Assembly (NCBI GenBank): GCA_017459075.1
Contig: JAFUDQ010000007.1
Span: forward strand, 1-64,000
Reading direction: 5' to 3'
Length of the DNA stretch: 64,000 nucleotides
DNA from: Bacteroidales bacterium
GTDB taxonomy: Bacteria; Bacteroidota; Bacteroidia; Bacteroidales; UBA932
Below the pieces are notes generated by a model that saw only the letters and a program-made list of their open reading frames with translations, made no database searches and was not told the origin of the DNA. Every line of letters begins with the position of its first letter. Positions within the stretch are counted from its first letter, which is position 1. The position numbers and the translations under genes were made by a program. Of this stretch, positions 8,716-16,710 are shown piece by piece.

Positions 8716-9365
8716 TAAACGTACTTCTGATAGACGATTCGTCCGTCTTCTTAATGGGACTTAAGTTGGCCCTGACGGCTAAAAAAGAGTTCGCATCCAT
8801 AGAGTCCGTCGGCACGCCCGGGGCGGCCGTAGCCTTCCTGAATTCCCATCAGGAGACCGATGTGGCCGTTGTGGATATCACATTGGAATCGGAGACAGAC
8901 GGCCTTACCCTTCTGGGTATCATCCGCGATGCCTTTCCGTCTGTACGTACGCTGGTATTGTCGCATTACAAAAACCCGGCATATATACTAAAGGCCATTA
9001 CCTCCGGAGCCTGCGCCTATCTGGCAAAGGATTCCGCTCCTGAATCTATCGCACAGTCGGTTGCCGATGTCTCTTCCGGAAAGAGCCTGTTTTTTGGAGA
9101 AACCATCGACTCTGCAAAGATAAAGCGCTTGTTTGGCGGGCAGGATAACTTATTGGCCCGCAAGCCGCAGGGGCTGACTCCCCGCGAGCTGGAAGTGCTC
9201 CAGCTAACCACCTCCGGCTACAGCAACACCCAGATTGCATCGGCCTTGGAAATCACTGTAAATACGGTGGATAGCTATAAAGAGCGCATCAAGGGCAAGT
9301 TTGGCCTTGACAGCATTGTGGAATGCGTGGCCCGCGCCGTTGCCGACGGCCTTGTGATTGTTTAG
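8712..9365 (+). CDS. NarL/FixJ-family response regulator
   Basis: A 217-residue regulator with an intact receiver (acidic pair D8-D9, phospho-acceptor D55 in VAVVDITLE, lysine in AYLAKDSAP) and a LuxR-type helix-turn-helix (LTPRELEVLQLTTSGYSNTQ, followed by the recognition helix in VNTVDSYKERIKGKFG). Its ATG overlaps the kinase stop in an ATGA arrangement, so it is the cognate partner of the Reg_prop kinase. Confidence 0.9.
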   Translation: MINVLLIDDSSVFLMGLKLALTAKKEFASIESVGTPGAAVAFLNSHQETDVAVVDITLESETDGLTLLGIIRDAFPSVRTLVLSHYKNPAYILKAITSGACAYLAKDSAPESIAQSVADVSSGKSLFFGETIDSAKIKRLFGGQDNLLARKPQGLTPRELEVLQLTTSGYSNTQIASALEITVNTVDSYKERIKGKFGLDSIVECVARAVADGLVIV

Positions 9366-9388
9366 TTCGCGGATAATTCATATATTTA
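9358..9388 (+). promoter_or_regulatory. Probable promoter of the CE7 esterase gene
   Basis: TTG at 9358-9360 is followed after 20 bases by TATATTTA (9381-9388), 7 of 8 matches to TAnnTTTG. The start codon follows 22 bases later. Confidence 0.45.
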
Positions 9389-9410
9389 CGCTTTAAACCC
9401 ATAAGTGTAT

Positions 9411-10679
9411 ATGAAAAGGCTCCTACTTGCTACAACTCTTGTTCTTATAATGGCAGCATGCTGCCGGACAGAAAACCATCAGCCTACCGGAACGGCTGCA
9501 GATGGCCCCGAATGGCTTTTCCTTGGTAAAGGCCAGATTAACCTAAGCACAAAGGCAGACACCATCGGCACCTTCTGCCTGACGCTGGTTACAGACCGCT
9601 CACTGATGGCCTCGGTTCAGGACACCGTATTCGCGCAGGAAGTCACCATCGGACCGGATAGTTTATTAAACATCGGCCTGGGAGCCATGGAAGCGGGTTT
9701 TTATGAGGTTCGCTATGCAGACAGGCACTTTAGCATAGGTGTGCGCCCGGATGAAGTTGTGAGCGTTCCCGATGCAAAGGAGGATTTTGATGCATTCTGG
9801 GACTCGACGCTCTCAGAGCTGTCAGGGATTCCCCTTGAGGCGAAATGGACGCCCATGCCGGAGAATTCCAACGACATAAGGGAGAGTTTCAAGGTCAGTT
9901 TCAAGTCCCTTGGCGGGGCGGAAGCGGGCGGCATCGTCTGCATCCCCGTTGCGGAAGGAAAATATCCGGTTCATATTCAATATATGGGTTACGGGGCCGA
10001 TGTCTACCCCTTCGACCCTTCGGCAAATCCGGACAGGATTGACTTCCTTGTCAGTGTCCGCGGTCAGGGAATTTTCCGCGAGAGCGAAGGACGGTGGATA
10101 GACCGCGGCCTTGCATCCAAGGAAGAGTTTTATTACCGTGGAGCTTTTGCGGACGTCAAACGGGCCGTGGATTTTGCTGCATCCCTTGAAAAGGCTGATA
10201 CTCAGAAACTTATAGCTTATGGTGAGAGTCAGGGAGGTGCATTTACCGTTGTTTCTGCCGCCCTTGACAGCCGCATCAAAGCCATTGCACCGGCCGTTCC
10301 CTTCATGGGAGACTTCCCGGACTATGGCAGCATCGTTTGGTGGCCCGTCCATGAAGTCCTTGAGGCCGCCGACGCGGAAGGAATACCCCATGAGGCAATT
10401 TATGACCTTCTAAGCTACTTTGATGTGAAGAACTTCGCGCCGCGGGTAAAATGCCCTGCCTACATGTCCTTCGGCCTTCAGGATCCCACCTGCCCGCCTC
10501 ATACGAATTTTGCCATTTACAATAATCTGGGCAGCACAGAAAAGCATTTCCTGTGCGTTCCTACCTGCGGGCATTCAATGTGGCGTGAAGAGGCCTGGCC
10601 CCCTGTCCGGACGGAATTCTTCAATGAAGTCTTAGGCCTGGCTGAGCCGTCTCAACCGACCTCTATTCAAAAGAATTAA
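9411..10679 (+). CDS. CE7-type acetyl-xylan esterase / deacetylase lipoprotein
   Basis: A 422-residue alpha/beta hydrolase of the acetyl-xylan esterase / cephalosporin-C deacetylase family. The start at 9411 gives a lipoprotein signal (MKRLLLATT..., lipobox IMAAC). The nucleophile serine is in GESQGG (about residue 272), the acid in FGLQDPTCPP (about 358) and the histidine in CGHSMW (about 387); RGQG and the YMGYG region fit the oxyanion-hole side. The N-terminal ~120 residues form an extra domain before the catalytic part. It would remove acetyl groups from plant oligosaccharides at the cell envelope. Its 3' end overlaps the convergent LuxR gene by 17 bases. Confidence 0.8.
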   Translation: MKRLLLATTLVLIMAACCRTENHQPTGTAADGPEWLFLGKGQINLSTKADTIGTFCLTLVTDRSLMASVQDTVFAQEVTIGPDSLLNIGLGAMEAGFYEVRYADRHFSIGVRPDEVVSVPDAKEDFDAFWDSTLSELSGIPLEAKWTPMPENSNDIRESFKVSFKSLGGAEAGGIVCIPVAEGKYPVHIQYMGYGADVYPFDPSANPDRIDFLVSVRGQGIFRESEGRWIDRGLASKEEFYYRGAFADVKRAVDFAASLEKADTQKLIAYGESQGGAFTVVSAALDSRIKAIAPAVPFMGDFPDYGSIVWWPVHEVLEAADAEGIPHEAIYDLLSYFDVKNFAPRVKCPAYMSFGLQDPTCPPHTNFAIYNNLGSTEKHFLCVPTCGHSMWREEAWPPVRTEFFNEVLGLAEPSQPTSIQKN

Positions 10680-11256
10680 CGTCTATCAGATTATTAAGCA
10701 GAGCATAAACTGTAAGGCCGGCGACAGTTTTGATTCCGGTCTTGCGGGTTATGTTTTTGCGGTGTGTAATAACCGTGTAGATAGAGATATTGTACTGGTC
10801 TGCAATCTCTTTGTTGAGCATTCCCTTCGCAACTGAAACAAGAATCTCCTTCTCCCTGGCGCTGAGCTCTTCGCCCTCTGTCTTCGGGGAATCATTCTCT
10901 GCGCTTATGGCCTCCCTCACTTTGCGGATAACCGTTGTGGGATCATCATACAGGCCGATGATTTCATCGAACTGCTTCAGGCTCTCTTCGTCGCACAGGC
11001 CGCTTTGGAAGGCAATCACGGAAGCATCGGAATACTCCGAAACGCGGGCCCTCGCCTTATGGCGGGACTCATAGTCAAGAACGGAAGGGTCAAGTATGAT
11101 TGCATCTGCGTCGATGGAGCGCAGGCGTGTCAGGCTGCTCTGCGAAAGGTCCCTCAGTATTCCGGCAACCTGGAACTCGCCAAGGTCTGAAAAAATGCTT
11201 TCCAGCCCCCTGGCGGCTATGATTGAAGGAACTATTACAAGGACTTTCTTACTCAT
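10663..11256 (-). CDS. LuxR-type regulator with degenerate receiver
   Basis: A 197-residue protein from the ATG at 11256 (MSKKVLVIV). The N-terminal part has the receiver fold, but the acidic pair is replaced by VPS and the conserved lysine is missing, although an Asp is kept in IILDPS; it is therefore a pseudo-receiver unlikely to be phosphorylated normally. The C-terminal LuxR HTH is intact (LSAREKEILVSVAKGMLNKE ... TVITHRKNITRKTG). Its ATG overlaps the last 8 bases of the hemerythrin gene, which suggests translational coupling and a functional pair sensing an iron- or redox-linked signal. Confidence 0.8.
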   Translation of the reverse strand: MSKKVLVIVPSIIAARGLESIFSDLGEFQVAGILRDLSQSSLTRLRSIDADAIILDPSVLDYESRHKARARVSEYSDASVIAFQSGLCDEESLKQFDEIIGLYDDPTTVIRKVREAISAENDSPKTEGEELSAREKEILVSVAKGMLNKEIADQYNISIYTVITHRKNITRKTGIKTVAGLTVYALLNNLIDVNSFE

Positions 11257-11953
11257 GGCGCTCAAGTTTGTTAACGGCAGGGACAAGGATGTTGTCCTCT
11301 ATGGAAGTATGTTTCTCCAAGTCTGTGCGCAGCAGGAACAGCTTCAGCAGTACATTGCTGATAGTCAGGTTGTTGCACTCTGCCGGCATATACTTCATGA
11401 CAATATTGATGAGGTCTCCAAGCTTCTCGTCAATGTTGGAGTGGTTCTCCTCAAACTGCTCGATGGAGAAGTTCTTGTCCCCGCCCCTCTGGAGCAGAGT
11501 CGCCACATAAGGAAATACTACTGTTTCCTCATACTGGAAATGCTTGGCCAGCTCTTCTTTATAAGCGGCAAAGAAACCGCGGATGATTTTTTTATGGGCA
11601 GCATCGCAGGGCTCAATCATTTTGCCTATGGCTTCTTCAAGCTCCGTGAGCACTTCGCCGGTATAATAATCGTGGCTCTGGTGCAGATATTTGACGATGT
11701 CCTTGATGCTTACTTTGCGCAAAACCTCGTGGGAAGGCATGTATCCGTCAATTGTATAGACGTTGCAAATGAGCAGGAAAGTATCTGCTGATACACCGGC
11801 TTTTTCGCATACTTCTTCCACAGTTTCTTCTCCGAAGCCGAAGCCCAGCCCAAGTCTTTGCAGAACACCAAGAAGCAGGGAATTGCCTTCCATGAGCTCC
11901 GCCATTTTCATGGAGCTGGAATAGCGTAAAACGGAACCATTCTTTATTGTCAT
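11249..11953 (-). CDS. Hemerythrin (HHE) domain protein, ScdA/YtfE (RIC)-like
   Basis: A 234-residue protein starting MTIKNG at 11953, just behind a good promoter. Residues 15-70 resemble the ScdA_N domain of iron-cluster repair proteins; the rest is a four-helix HHE domain with iron ligands in the pattern H..H (HQSHDYY), HxxxE (HFQYEE), H (ENHSNIDEK) and HxxxED (EKHTSIEDN). RIC proteins handle iron or NO damage at Fe-S centres, and hemerythrins bind O2 or NO. The DNA-binding partner encoded directly downstream suggests a sensing rather than purely repair role. Confidence 0.8.
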   Translation of the reverse strand: MTIKNGSVLRYSSSMKMAELMEGNSLLLGVLQRLGLGFGFGEETVEEVCEKAGVSADTFLLICNVYTIDGYMPSHEVLRKVSIKDIVKYLHQSHDYYTGEVLTELEEAIGKMIEPCDAAHKKIIRGFFAAYKEELAKHFQYEETVVFPYVATLLQRGGDKNFSIEQFEENHSNIDEKLGDLINIVMKYMPAECNNLTISNVLLKLFLLRTDLEKHTSIEDNILVPAVNKLERHE

Positions 11954-11968
11954 ATCTGATATTTTTTG

Positions 11969-11999
11969 CAAAAATAATTTCTTGCCGCCTTTTGTCAAA
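11969..11999 (-). promoter_or_regulatory. Promoter of the hemerythrin-LuxR operon
   Basis: On the minus strand TTTG (11999-11996), 19 bases, then TATTTTTG (11976-11969): a full match to the bacteroidete TTTG-N19-TAnnTTTG pattern. The start codon at 11953 follows 15 bases after the -7 box. This makes the pair independent of the GH92 gene upstream. Confidence 0.75.
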
Positions 12000-12015
12000 T
12001 CCCAATTTGTGGTTA

Positions 12016-14298
12016 TTATTCTGCCGTTGACATGCTGTAAGGCTTGTCTTCAGGTTCTGTTCCGCGGGTGGTTGACGGAGCGTCCGACATGTCGAAGGTG
12101 ATATTTGCGCCGCTAACCAAATCACTGTGGCTGAGGTAGTTGTGAGTCCAACTCTTGCCGTTTACCTTCATGCCGGAGATATAGAAGCGGTCTGCCCCGT
12201 TGTCATTTGCGGTAAGGGTGAAGGAGCCGTCAGGCCTTTTGACCGTAACCTTGTCAAACAGGGGAGTACCGATTGCATACTGGTCCGATGCCGGGCAGAC
12301 GGGATAGAAGCCAAGGGCGCTGAATACGTACCAGGCCGATGTCTGGCCGTTGTCCTCGTCTCCGCAGTAAGCATCGAAGTTGGAATTATAGAACTTCTCC
12401 ATTACCTCGCGAACGCGGGACTGGGTTTTCCAAGGCTGGCCGCTCCAGTCATACAGATAGAGCATGTGCTGGATGGGCTGGTTGCCGTGGGCATAGTTAC
12501 CCATGTTCATTATCTGCATTTCGCGAATCTCATGAATCACGAAGCCATAATAGCTGTCGTCAAAAACAGGAGGCATCGCAAAGACGGTGTCCATCATCGC
12601 ATTGAAGGCATCTTCGCCACCCATAAGGTTTTCAAGGCCCTGGATGTCATGGAATACTGACCATGTATAGTGCAGGGAGTTGCCTTCCGTGAAGTCTCCG
12701 CCCCATTTTACCGGGCTGAACGGCCTGCGGAACTCCCCGTCCTTTGTCTTGCCGTTCATGAGGTTGTATTCTTTGTCAAACAGGTTTGTGTAGTTGAGGG
12801 CTGCCTTCTTGTAAGGTGCCAACTCTTCTTCGCTCTTGCCAAGGGCCTGGCCGAAGCGCCAGATGCACCAGTCGTCATAGGCGTATTCAAGGGTGCGGGC
12901 AGCATCTTCGCGTATTCCTACATCGCAGGGAACATAGCCCAGGGAATCGTAGTATTCCCAGCCAAGGCGGCCTGTTGAACTTACTTCGGGGTGAACCTTA
13001 TGGGCTCCGCTGGTGACGGCTTTCCAAAGCTCCTCGGCATCGTAGCCGCGGATGCCTTTAACGAATGCATCGGCAACGACAGAGGCGGAGTTGTTTCCTA
13101 CCATGCAGCCACGGTGGCCGGGGGATGCCCATTCCGGCAGGAAGCCGCTTTCTTTCCATGTGTTCACAAGGCCTTCCTGCATCTTGGCGCTCTGGTCAGG
13201 ATAAATCAGGTTCAGCAGGGGGAAGAGGCTGCGGAAGGTGTCCCAGAAGCCGGTATCGGCAAAGAGATAGCCTTCGTGAACCTGTCCGTCAAAGGGGCTG
13301 TAGTGGACGCGGGTACCATCGGCAGCAATTTCTGAAAGGTCGCGGGGGAAGAGCAGGCTGCGGTAAAGGCATGAGTAGAAGGTGCGCAGGTGGTCAAGGT
13401 TGCCGTCCTCTGCTTCGATGCGGCCGAGGGTGCTGTTCCAGAGGTCTTTCGCTTCTTTGCAAACGGAGTCGAAGTCTTTGTCTTCCACCTCTTTAAGGTT
13501 GATGCGGGCCTGTTCAAGGCTTATGAATGAGGATGCGATTTTGAGGTTGACTTTCTGCCCGCGGGCGGTTTTGAAGCCTACCATTGCAAGGCTGTGGTCT
13601 GATGCTGCTTCTTCGCTTGCGGAGAGTTTATCATTGGCGATGGTGCCGATGGTTTCAAATGGGGTGTCGGATTTGACGATGAACCAGTTCCTGAAGTTGT
13701 CGGTTACTCCGCCGCAGTTATATGTTGTGTAGCCGATGATGGCATTTTCTTCTTTCAGGACTTTTACGTAAGAGCCTCTGTGATAGGCGTCTACGACAAG
13801 GTAGGACTGTTCTTTTTCAGGGTAGGTAAGCCTGACGGCGGCGGCTCTTGAGGTGGGGGAGAGCTCGGCTACTACGTCATGTTCTGCAAGGTAGATGCTG
13901 TAGTAATAGGGTTTTGCGGTTTCTGCTTTGTGGGAGAACCAGCTTTGGCGGGCTTCTTCGTCCCATACTGGGCCGGTGGTGACGGGCATGAAGCTGAATG
14001 CACCGTAGTCGTTAATCCAGGGGCTGGGCTGGTGGGTTTGCTTGATGCCGCGGATTTTGGTTGCGGAGTAGCTGTAGGTCCATCCGTCGCCGTTTTTACC
14101 GGTCTGGGGTGTCCAGAAGTTCATTCCCCAAGGGACGGCTACTGCGGGATAGGTGTTGCCGGTGGACAGCTCATACTGCGATGCTGTTCCGCACAGGATG
14201 TTTACATATTCTACAGGGTCTGCCTGTGGCTTTTCCTCTTTACTGCAGCACGCTGCCACTACCGCAGCCATCACTGCTAAAATCGCTGTTTTCCTCAT
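12016..14298 (-). CDS. GH92 family exo-alpha-mannosidase lipoprotein
   Basis: A 760-residue calcium-dependent glycoside hydrolase of family 92. The lipoprotein signal ends AVVAACC; the N-terminal beta-sandwich opens with YVNILCGTAS and GNTYPAVAVPWGM, and the (alpha/alpha)6 part carries the family signatures GHRGCMVGNNSASVVADAFV, DWCIWRFGQALGK and the C-terminal GQTSAWYVFSALGFYPVCP. Most members trim alpha-1,2- or other alpha-mannose linkages from host or yeast glycans; linkage cannot be read here. It stands alone, without a SusC/D pair. Confidence 0.9.
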   Translation of the reverse strand: MRKTAILAVMAAVVAACCSKEEKPQADPVEYVNILCGTASQYELSTGNTYPAVAVPWGMNFWTPQTGKNGDGWTYSYSATKIRGIKQTHQPSPWINDYGAFSFMPVTTGPVWDEEARQSWFSHKAETAKPYYYSIYLAEHDVVAELSPTSRAAAVRLTYPEKEQSYLVVDAYHRGSYVKVLKEENAIIGYTTYNCGGVTDNFRNWFIVKSDTPFETIGTIANDKLSASEEAASDHSLAMVGFKTARGQKVNLKIASSFISLEQARINLKEVEDKDFDSVCKEAKDLWNSTLGRIEAEDGNLDHLRTFYSCLYRSLLFPRDLSEIAADGTRVHYSPFDGQVHEGYLFADTGFWDTFRSLFPLLNLIYPDQSAKMQEGLVNTWKESGFLPEWASPGHRGCMVGNNSASVVADAFVKGIRGYDAEELWKAVTSGAHKVHPEVSSTGRLGWEYYDSLGYVPCDVGIREDAARTLEYAYDDWCIWRFGQALGKSEEELAPYKKAALNYTNLFDKEYNLMNGKTKDGEFRRPFSPVKWGGDFTEGNSLHYTWSVFHDIQGLENLMGGEDAFNAMMDTVFAMPPVFDDSYYGFVIHEIREMQIMNMGNYAHGNQPIQHMLYLYDWSGQPWKTQSRVREVMEKFYNSNFDAYCGDEDNGQTSAWYVFSALGFYPVCPASDQYAIGTPLFDKVTVKRPDGSFTLTANDNGADRFYISGMKVNGKSWTHNYLSHSDLVSGANITFDMSDAPSTTRGTEPEDKPYSMSTAE

Positions 14299-14313
14299 AG
14301 TTATTTGTGTTCA

Positions 14314-14434
14314 GATAAACCCATGTTGCTTCATCAAACCCATGCCACCCTCGGCATTGTTAGAGGGAGGGGCCCATCGCTTGCGATGGGAGGGGTGAGC
14401 GAAGCGAAGGTTTGAGAAGCAATATGGGTTTATC
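14314..14434. repeat. Hairpin element with outer stem and two inner hairpins (copy 1)
   Basis: Outer arms 14314-14340 and 14409-14434 are inverted repeats of about 26 bp with one mismatch and one indel. Inside are CCCATCGC-TT-GCGATGGG (14373-14390) and a weaker CCCTC/GAGGG hairpin. It fills the space between the GH92 gene start and the queH stop. A related element lies at 36497-36589. Confidence 0.7.
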
Positions 14435-14435
14435 T

Positions 14436-14981
14436 TTATTCAATAATTCTAATGCTAAATTCACAACCGCAAAAATTTTGGTTATAGAAGTTCTGTTCCT
14501 TGATGATTTCAGAGCGACGCTGCTGGAGGCCCCCCTTCCGCCAGTTCTGCCCCCACCAATGGACCCCGGGAAAAAGCCCGCAGGCAAAACTGCCGGCCGC
14601 ATCCACCTGCTCCAAATCCTTCCAGCGGGACGACGCCAGGCTTGTCGTCAAGGTATCCAGACCATGCTCCCGGGCGTATTTCGCCGCCCGTTCCAGGCGA
14701 AAACGGAAGCAACGCATGCAGCGCTCACCCCGCTCTGGCTCATGCTCGAAGCCCTTTATGGCTTCCCGCCACGCCGCGTGGTCGTAGTCATCCTCTATAA
14801 CCTCTATGCCAAATTTGTCGCAATACCGCTTGCATTCCGCCAGGCGCAGGTCGTATTCTACCTTTGGAACAATGTTAGAATTGGAGAAAAACACCACCGG
14901 TTTTACCCCATCATTGTCCAGTTTTTCTATAATAGCCCCGCTGCACGGCGCGCAGCAAACATGAAGCAACATCTTTTCCAT
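14436..14981 (-). CDS. queH: Epoxyqueuosine reductase QueH
   Basis: A 181-residue DUF208/QueH protein. It has the N-terminal CCAPCSG motif (C9, C10, C13) and the second cysteine pair in GERCMRCFRFRLERAA (C88, C91) that bind the Fe-S cluster and metal in this family. It catalyses the last step of queuosine synthesis, reducing epoxyqueuosine to queuosine in tRNA, replacing the unrelated QueG. It appears to be monocistronic, with a -7 box very close to the ATG. Confidence 0.9.
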   Translation of the reverse strand: MEKMLLHVCCAPCSGAIIEKLDNDGVKPVVFFSNSNIVPKVEYDLRLAECKRYCDKFGIEVIEDDYDHAAWREAIKGFEHEPERGERCMRCFRFRLERAAKYAREHGLDTLTTSLASSRWKDLEQVDAAGSFACGLFPGVHWWGQNWRKGGLQQRRSEIIKEQNFYNQNFCGCEFSIRIIE

Positions 14982-14986
14982 ACCTG

Positions 14987-14994
14987 CAAATATA
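14987..14994 (-). promoter_or_regulatory. -7 box of queH (leaderless?)
   Basis: On the minus strand TATATTTG matches the consensus exactly and ends 5 bases before the ATG at 14981, so the transcript would begin at about the start codon. No good -33 element is visible. Confidence 0.5.
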
Positions 14995-15129
14995 CTAAAA
15001 AGAAAATGTTAGTTTAGCTTTATTTTCCGATATTTGCCGTAGAATTACAGAATACAATGGAAAGCGAAGAATTGAACAAGGTGGAAAATGAGACACGGGA
15101 GTATATGGCCCTCATGGTTTAGCCCTATA
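14995..15129. other. Intergenic space with a 21-codon ORF of uncertain status
   Basis: ATG at 15057 opens MESEELNKVENETREYMALM followed by V and a TAG at 15120-15122. It has no clear promoter and is followed directly by a palindromic repeat. It may be a gene remnant or chance; nothing else is seen here. Confidence 0.2.
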
Positions 15130-15204
15130 TTGATTATCAAGTACTTACGCATTTCAACTTAGCAAATATTGCCAAGTTGAATCATGTAACTCATTGATAA
15201 TCAA
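15130..15204. repeat. 75-bp palindromic extragenic repeat, copy A
   Basis: Bounded by TTGATTATCAA (15130-15140) and TTGATAATCAA (15194-15204), with inner arms CAACTTAGCAA and TTGCCAAGTTG. The whole element is an imperfect palindrome. In reverse complement it matches copies at 36623-36696 and 40185-40249. Confidence 0.8.
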
Positions 15205-15270
15205 CAATAGCATCCTAAAACGAGTTGTCCCTCAATCCCCAAAGACTTAACCTCGTCCTGGTTTCTGCTT

Positions 15271-15760
15271 TTATAAGTTTAAGTACTTTTTTGCTGCATC
15301 GAGAATGGCCTCATCGCTTTCTGCATCAAACGATGTTAACATGTAATAAGACATTGTCAGAAAACTGTCCGTATCCATATAAGAGATATCTTTCCGAATG
15401 TCTTTCTGCGTATGTTTCCAGCCATATATCATTGTCTGATATGCCTTTGTGAGCATAGTACGCAATGGGTGATTTTCGATGGACTGTAATAAGTATGCAC
15501 GATACCCTAAATTATCTTTCTGTCTTTGATATTCGTAATACCATTTGTTTAAGGAAGGCTGACTGAGCTGTCCTATGCACACATATTACCTGCGTATTTA
15601 CATTTTGCTACTGAAACACAGAGTCCAAGCACTCTTCAACAAAAGCCCAGTTGTAATAGCACGGAATAATGACAGATATACCTTTATTCAATGACTCATT
15701 CCCCATAGGATGACGTTCCATCCTATGGGGAAATCCGTATTTTAAATTATCGTCTTTCAT
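15271..15760 (-). pseudogene. Glycosyltransferase family 2 gene, internally deleted
   Basis: Starting from an ATG at 15760 that overlaps the previous stop (ATGA), 50 codons read MKDDNLKYGFPHRMERHPMG, then a typical GT2 opening SVIIPCYYNWAFVEECLDSV, and end at a TAG (15608-15610). A second fragment in another frame (15582-15271, about 103 codons, ending AKKYLNL) is likely the C-terminal remnant. An intact GT2 has about 250-330 residues, so the catalytic core (DXD region) is missing. A perfect 12-bp inverted repeat (15701-15712/15719-15730) lies inside the first fragment. That the second fragment belongs to the same gene is inferred from order and strand. Confidence 0.6.
15701..15730. repeat. 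Perfect 12-bp hairpin in the GT2 remnant
   Basis: CCCCATAGGATG, a 6-base loop, and CATCCTATGGGG. It lies about 30 bases after the ATG of the decayed glycosyltransferase on the minus strand. It has no T-tract, so a terminator is unlikely; it could be an inserted palindrome or a translation-control hairpin. Confidence 0.5.
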
Positions 15761-16560
15761 TTGAATCCCTGTTTTAGTGCTTTAGAAACATTCTTGGCAA
15801 TATTCAGGCGTCCTTCTCGCTGTGTAATTCTGACATTATCCTGCTCTAATAAAGTGATAACATACTCCCAAAGAAGCCTTGCTTCTTCCCAGGCATCATC
15901 TGTATATAAAGCATTGGCTACATTTTCTGCCGCGGATACAAGCATGGCCCGTAGCATATCGCTGCCGTTTTTATTCAGGTTGTTGCAAATGGTTAAGTAT
16001 AGCCCCAAGTGGTTGTTAAACCGCTGCATACACTGGATTTTCTTTTCTTCAAGATCTTTCTTCTTTCCTTTCAGTTCCTTAAGGCGCGCTTGAAGCTTTA
16101 CCTGGGCTTTTGACCTTGTGCTCTCAAAACAATCTTGCACTTCGAGGATGTCGTCTTCAATATAGGACAGGTATGTATCCAAATATCGTCTTTTTGATAG
16201 GAAAGATTCAAATCGATTGATGATCCATCGTGCCGTAAAACTGGTTTCCGCATTCTGCTGAGGGATGGAAAGAATTGCGTAAAATCGCTCAATGTATTCT
16301 TCAAATTCACCTAGTACGATTGCTGCATCCCAAGAATAAATGCGCTGTTGGGGAACCTGATGAAAAGCCAGCTCAAGATTCTTTAGGTTGGAAACGACTT
16401 GCATATCTGACAAATCGATGCCTTTTTGGACCAGATCTTCCAATGTGTCCAGAACTGCGGTAAGATGTTCCCTTAGGAAGGCTGGCATTTCTGACTGCCC
16501 GACCTCCTGCTTTTCAGCCTCCTTTATGAGGCGTTTAATGAATGGCCATCCTTTGTTCAT
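15757..16560 (-). CDS. Unknown helical protein of the FtsZ/ZapA-like cluster
   Basis: A 267-residue protein that I do not recognise. It is predicted largely helical, without signal peptide or membrane segment, and has a long charged coiled-coil-like stretch around residues 145-180 (LQARLKELKGKKKDLEEKK). It is translationally coupled on both sides: its ATG overlaps the stop of the frameshifted extension of the ZapA-like gene, and its stop overlaps the ATG of the GT2 remnant. Base composition is visibly AT-richer than the flanking sus and malQ genes. A cytoplasmic structural or adaptor role fits but is not shown. Confidence 0.6.
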   Translation of the reverse strand: MNKGWPFIKRLIKEAEKQEVGQSEMPAFLREHLTAVLDTLEDLVQKGIDLSDMQVVSNLKNLELAFHQVPQQRIYSWDAAIVLGEFEEYIERFYAILSIPQQNAETSFTARWIINRFESFLSKRRYLDTYLSYIEDDILEVQDCFESTRSKAQVKLQARLKELKGKKKDLEEKKIQCMQRFNNHLGLYLTICNNLNKNGSDMLRAMLVSAAENVANALYTDDAWEEARLLWEYVITLLEQDNVRITQREGRLNIAKNVSKALKQGFK

Positions 16561-16710
16561 TGTATTTCCTCCATGATAGTTATGCTTGTTTTATAATCAA
16601 ATGTTATGAGTCGGGCAATCGAAGCAACATGGCCAATATAGTTTATTGACCATGTTTTTGAATATTTCTTTACATTTTCCTCAAGTTCTTTAAGCGAGGT
16701 TTGGCCTCTG
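16557..16710 (-). pseudogene. Frame-shifted 3' extension of the ZapA-like gene
   Basis: Beyond the TAG at 16711-16713 the neighbouring frame stays open for about 50 codons (LSRGQTSLKELEENVKKYSK ... TIMEEIQ) and ends in a TGA overlapping the ATG of the next gene, as real genes in this cluster do. The frame has no ATG, GTG or TTG start of its own. Removing one base in the CTTCCTTCTT run before the TAG would join it to the ZapA-like frame as a 181-residue protein. An assembly error would look the same. Confidence 0.5.

Noticed and set aside
10663-10679. Convergent 17-base overlap of the CE7 and LuxR genes as antisense regulation
   Set aside because: Short 3' overlaps are frequent in compact genomes; there is no other sign of regulation.
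12127-12660. 177-codon plus-strand frame, and others opposite the GH92 gene
   Set aside because: They are antisense frames of a well-supported GH92 gene with no start signals or motifs.
15271-15582. 103-codon frame as an independent gene
   Set aside because: It can start only with GTG, lies directly behind a truncated GT2 start on the same strand and has no promoter; a remnant is the simpler reading.
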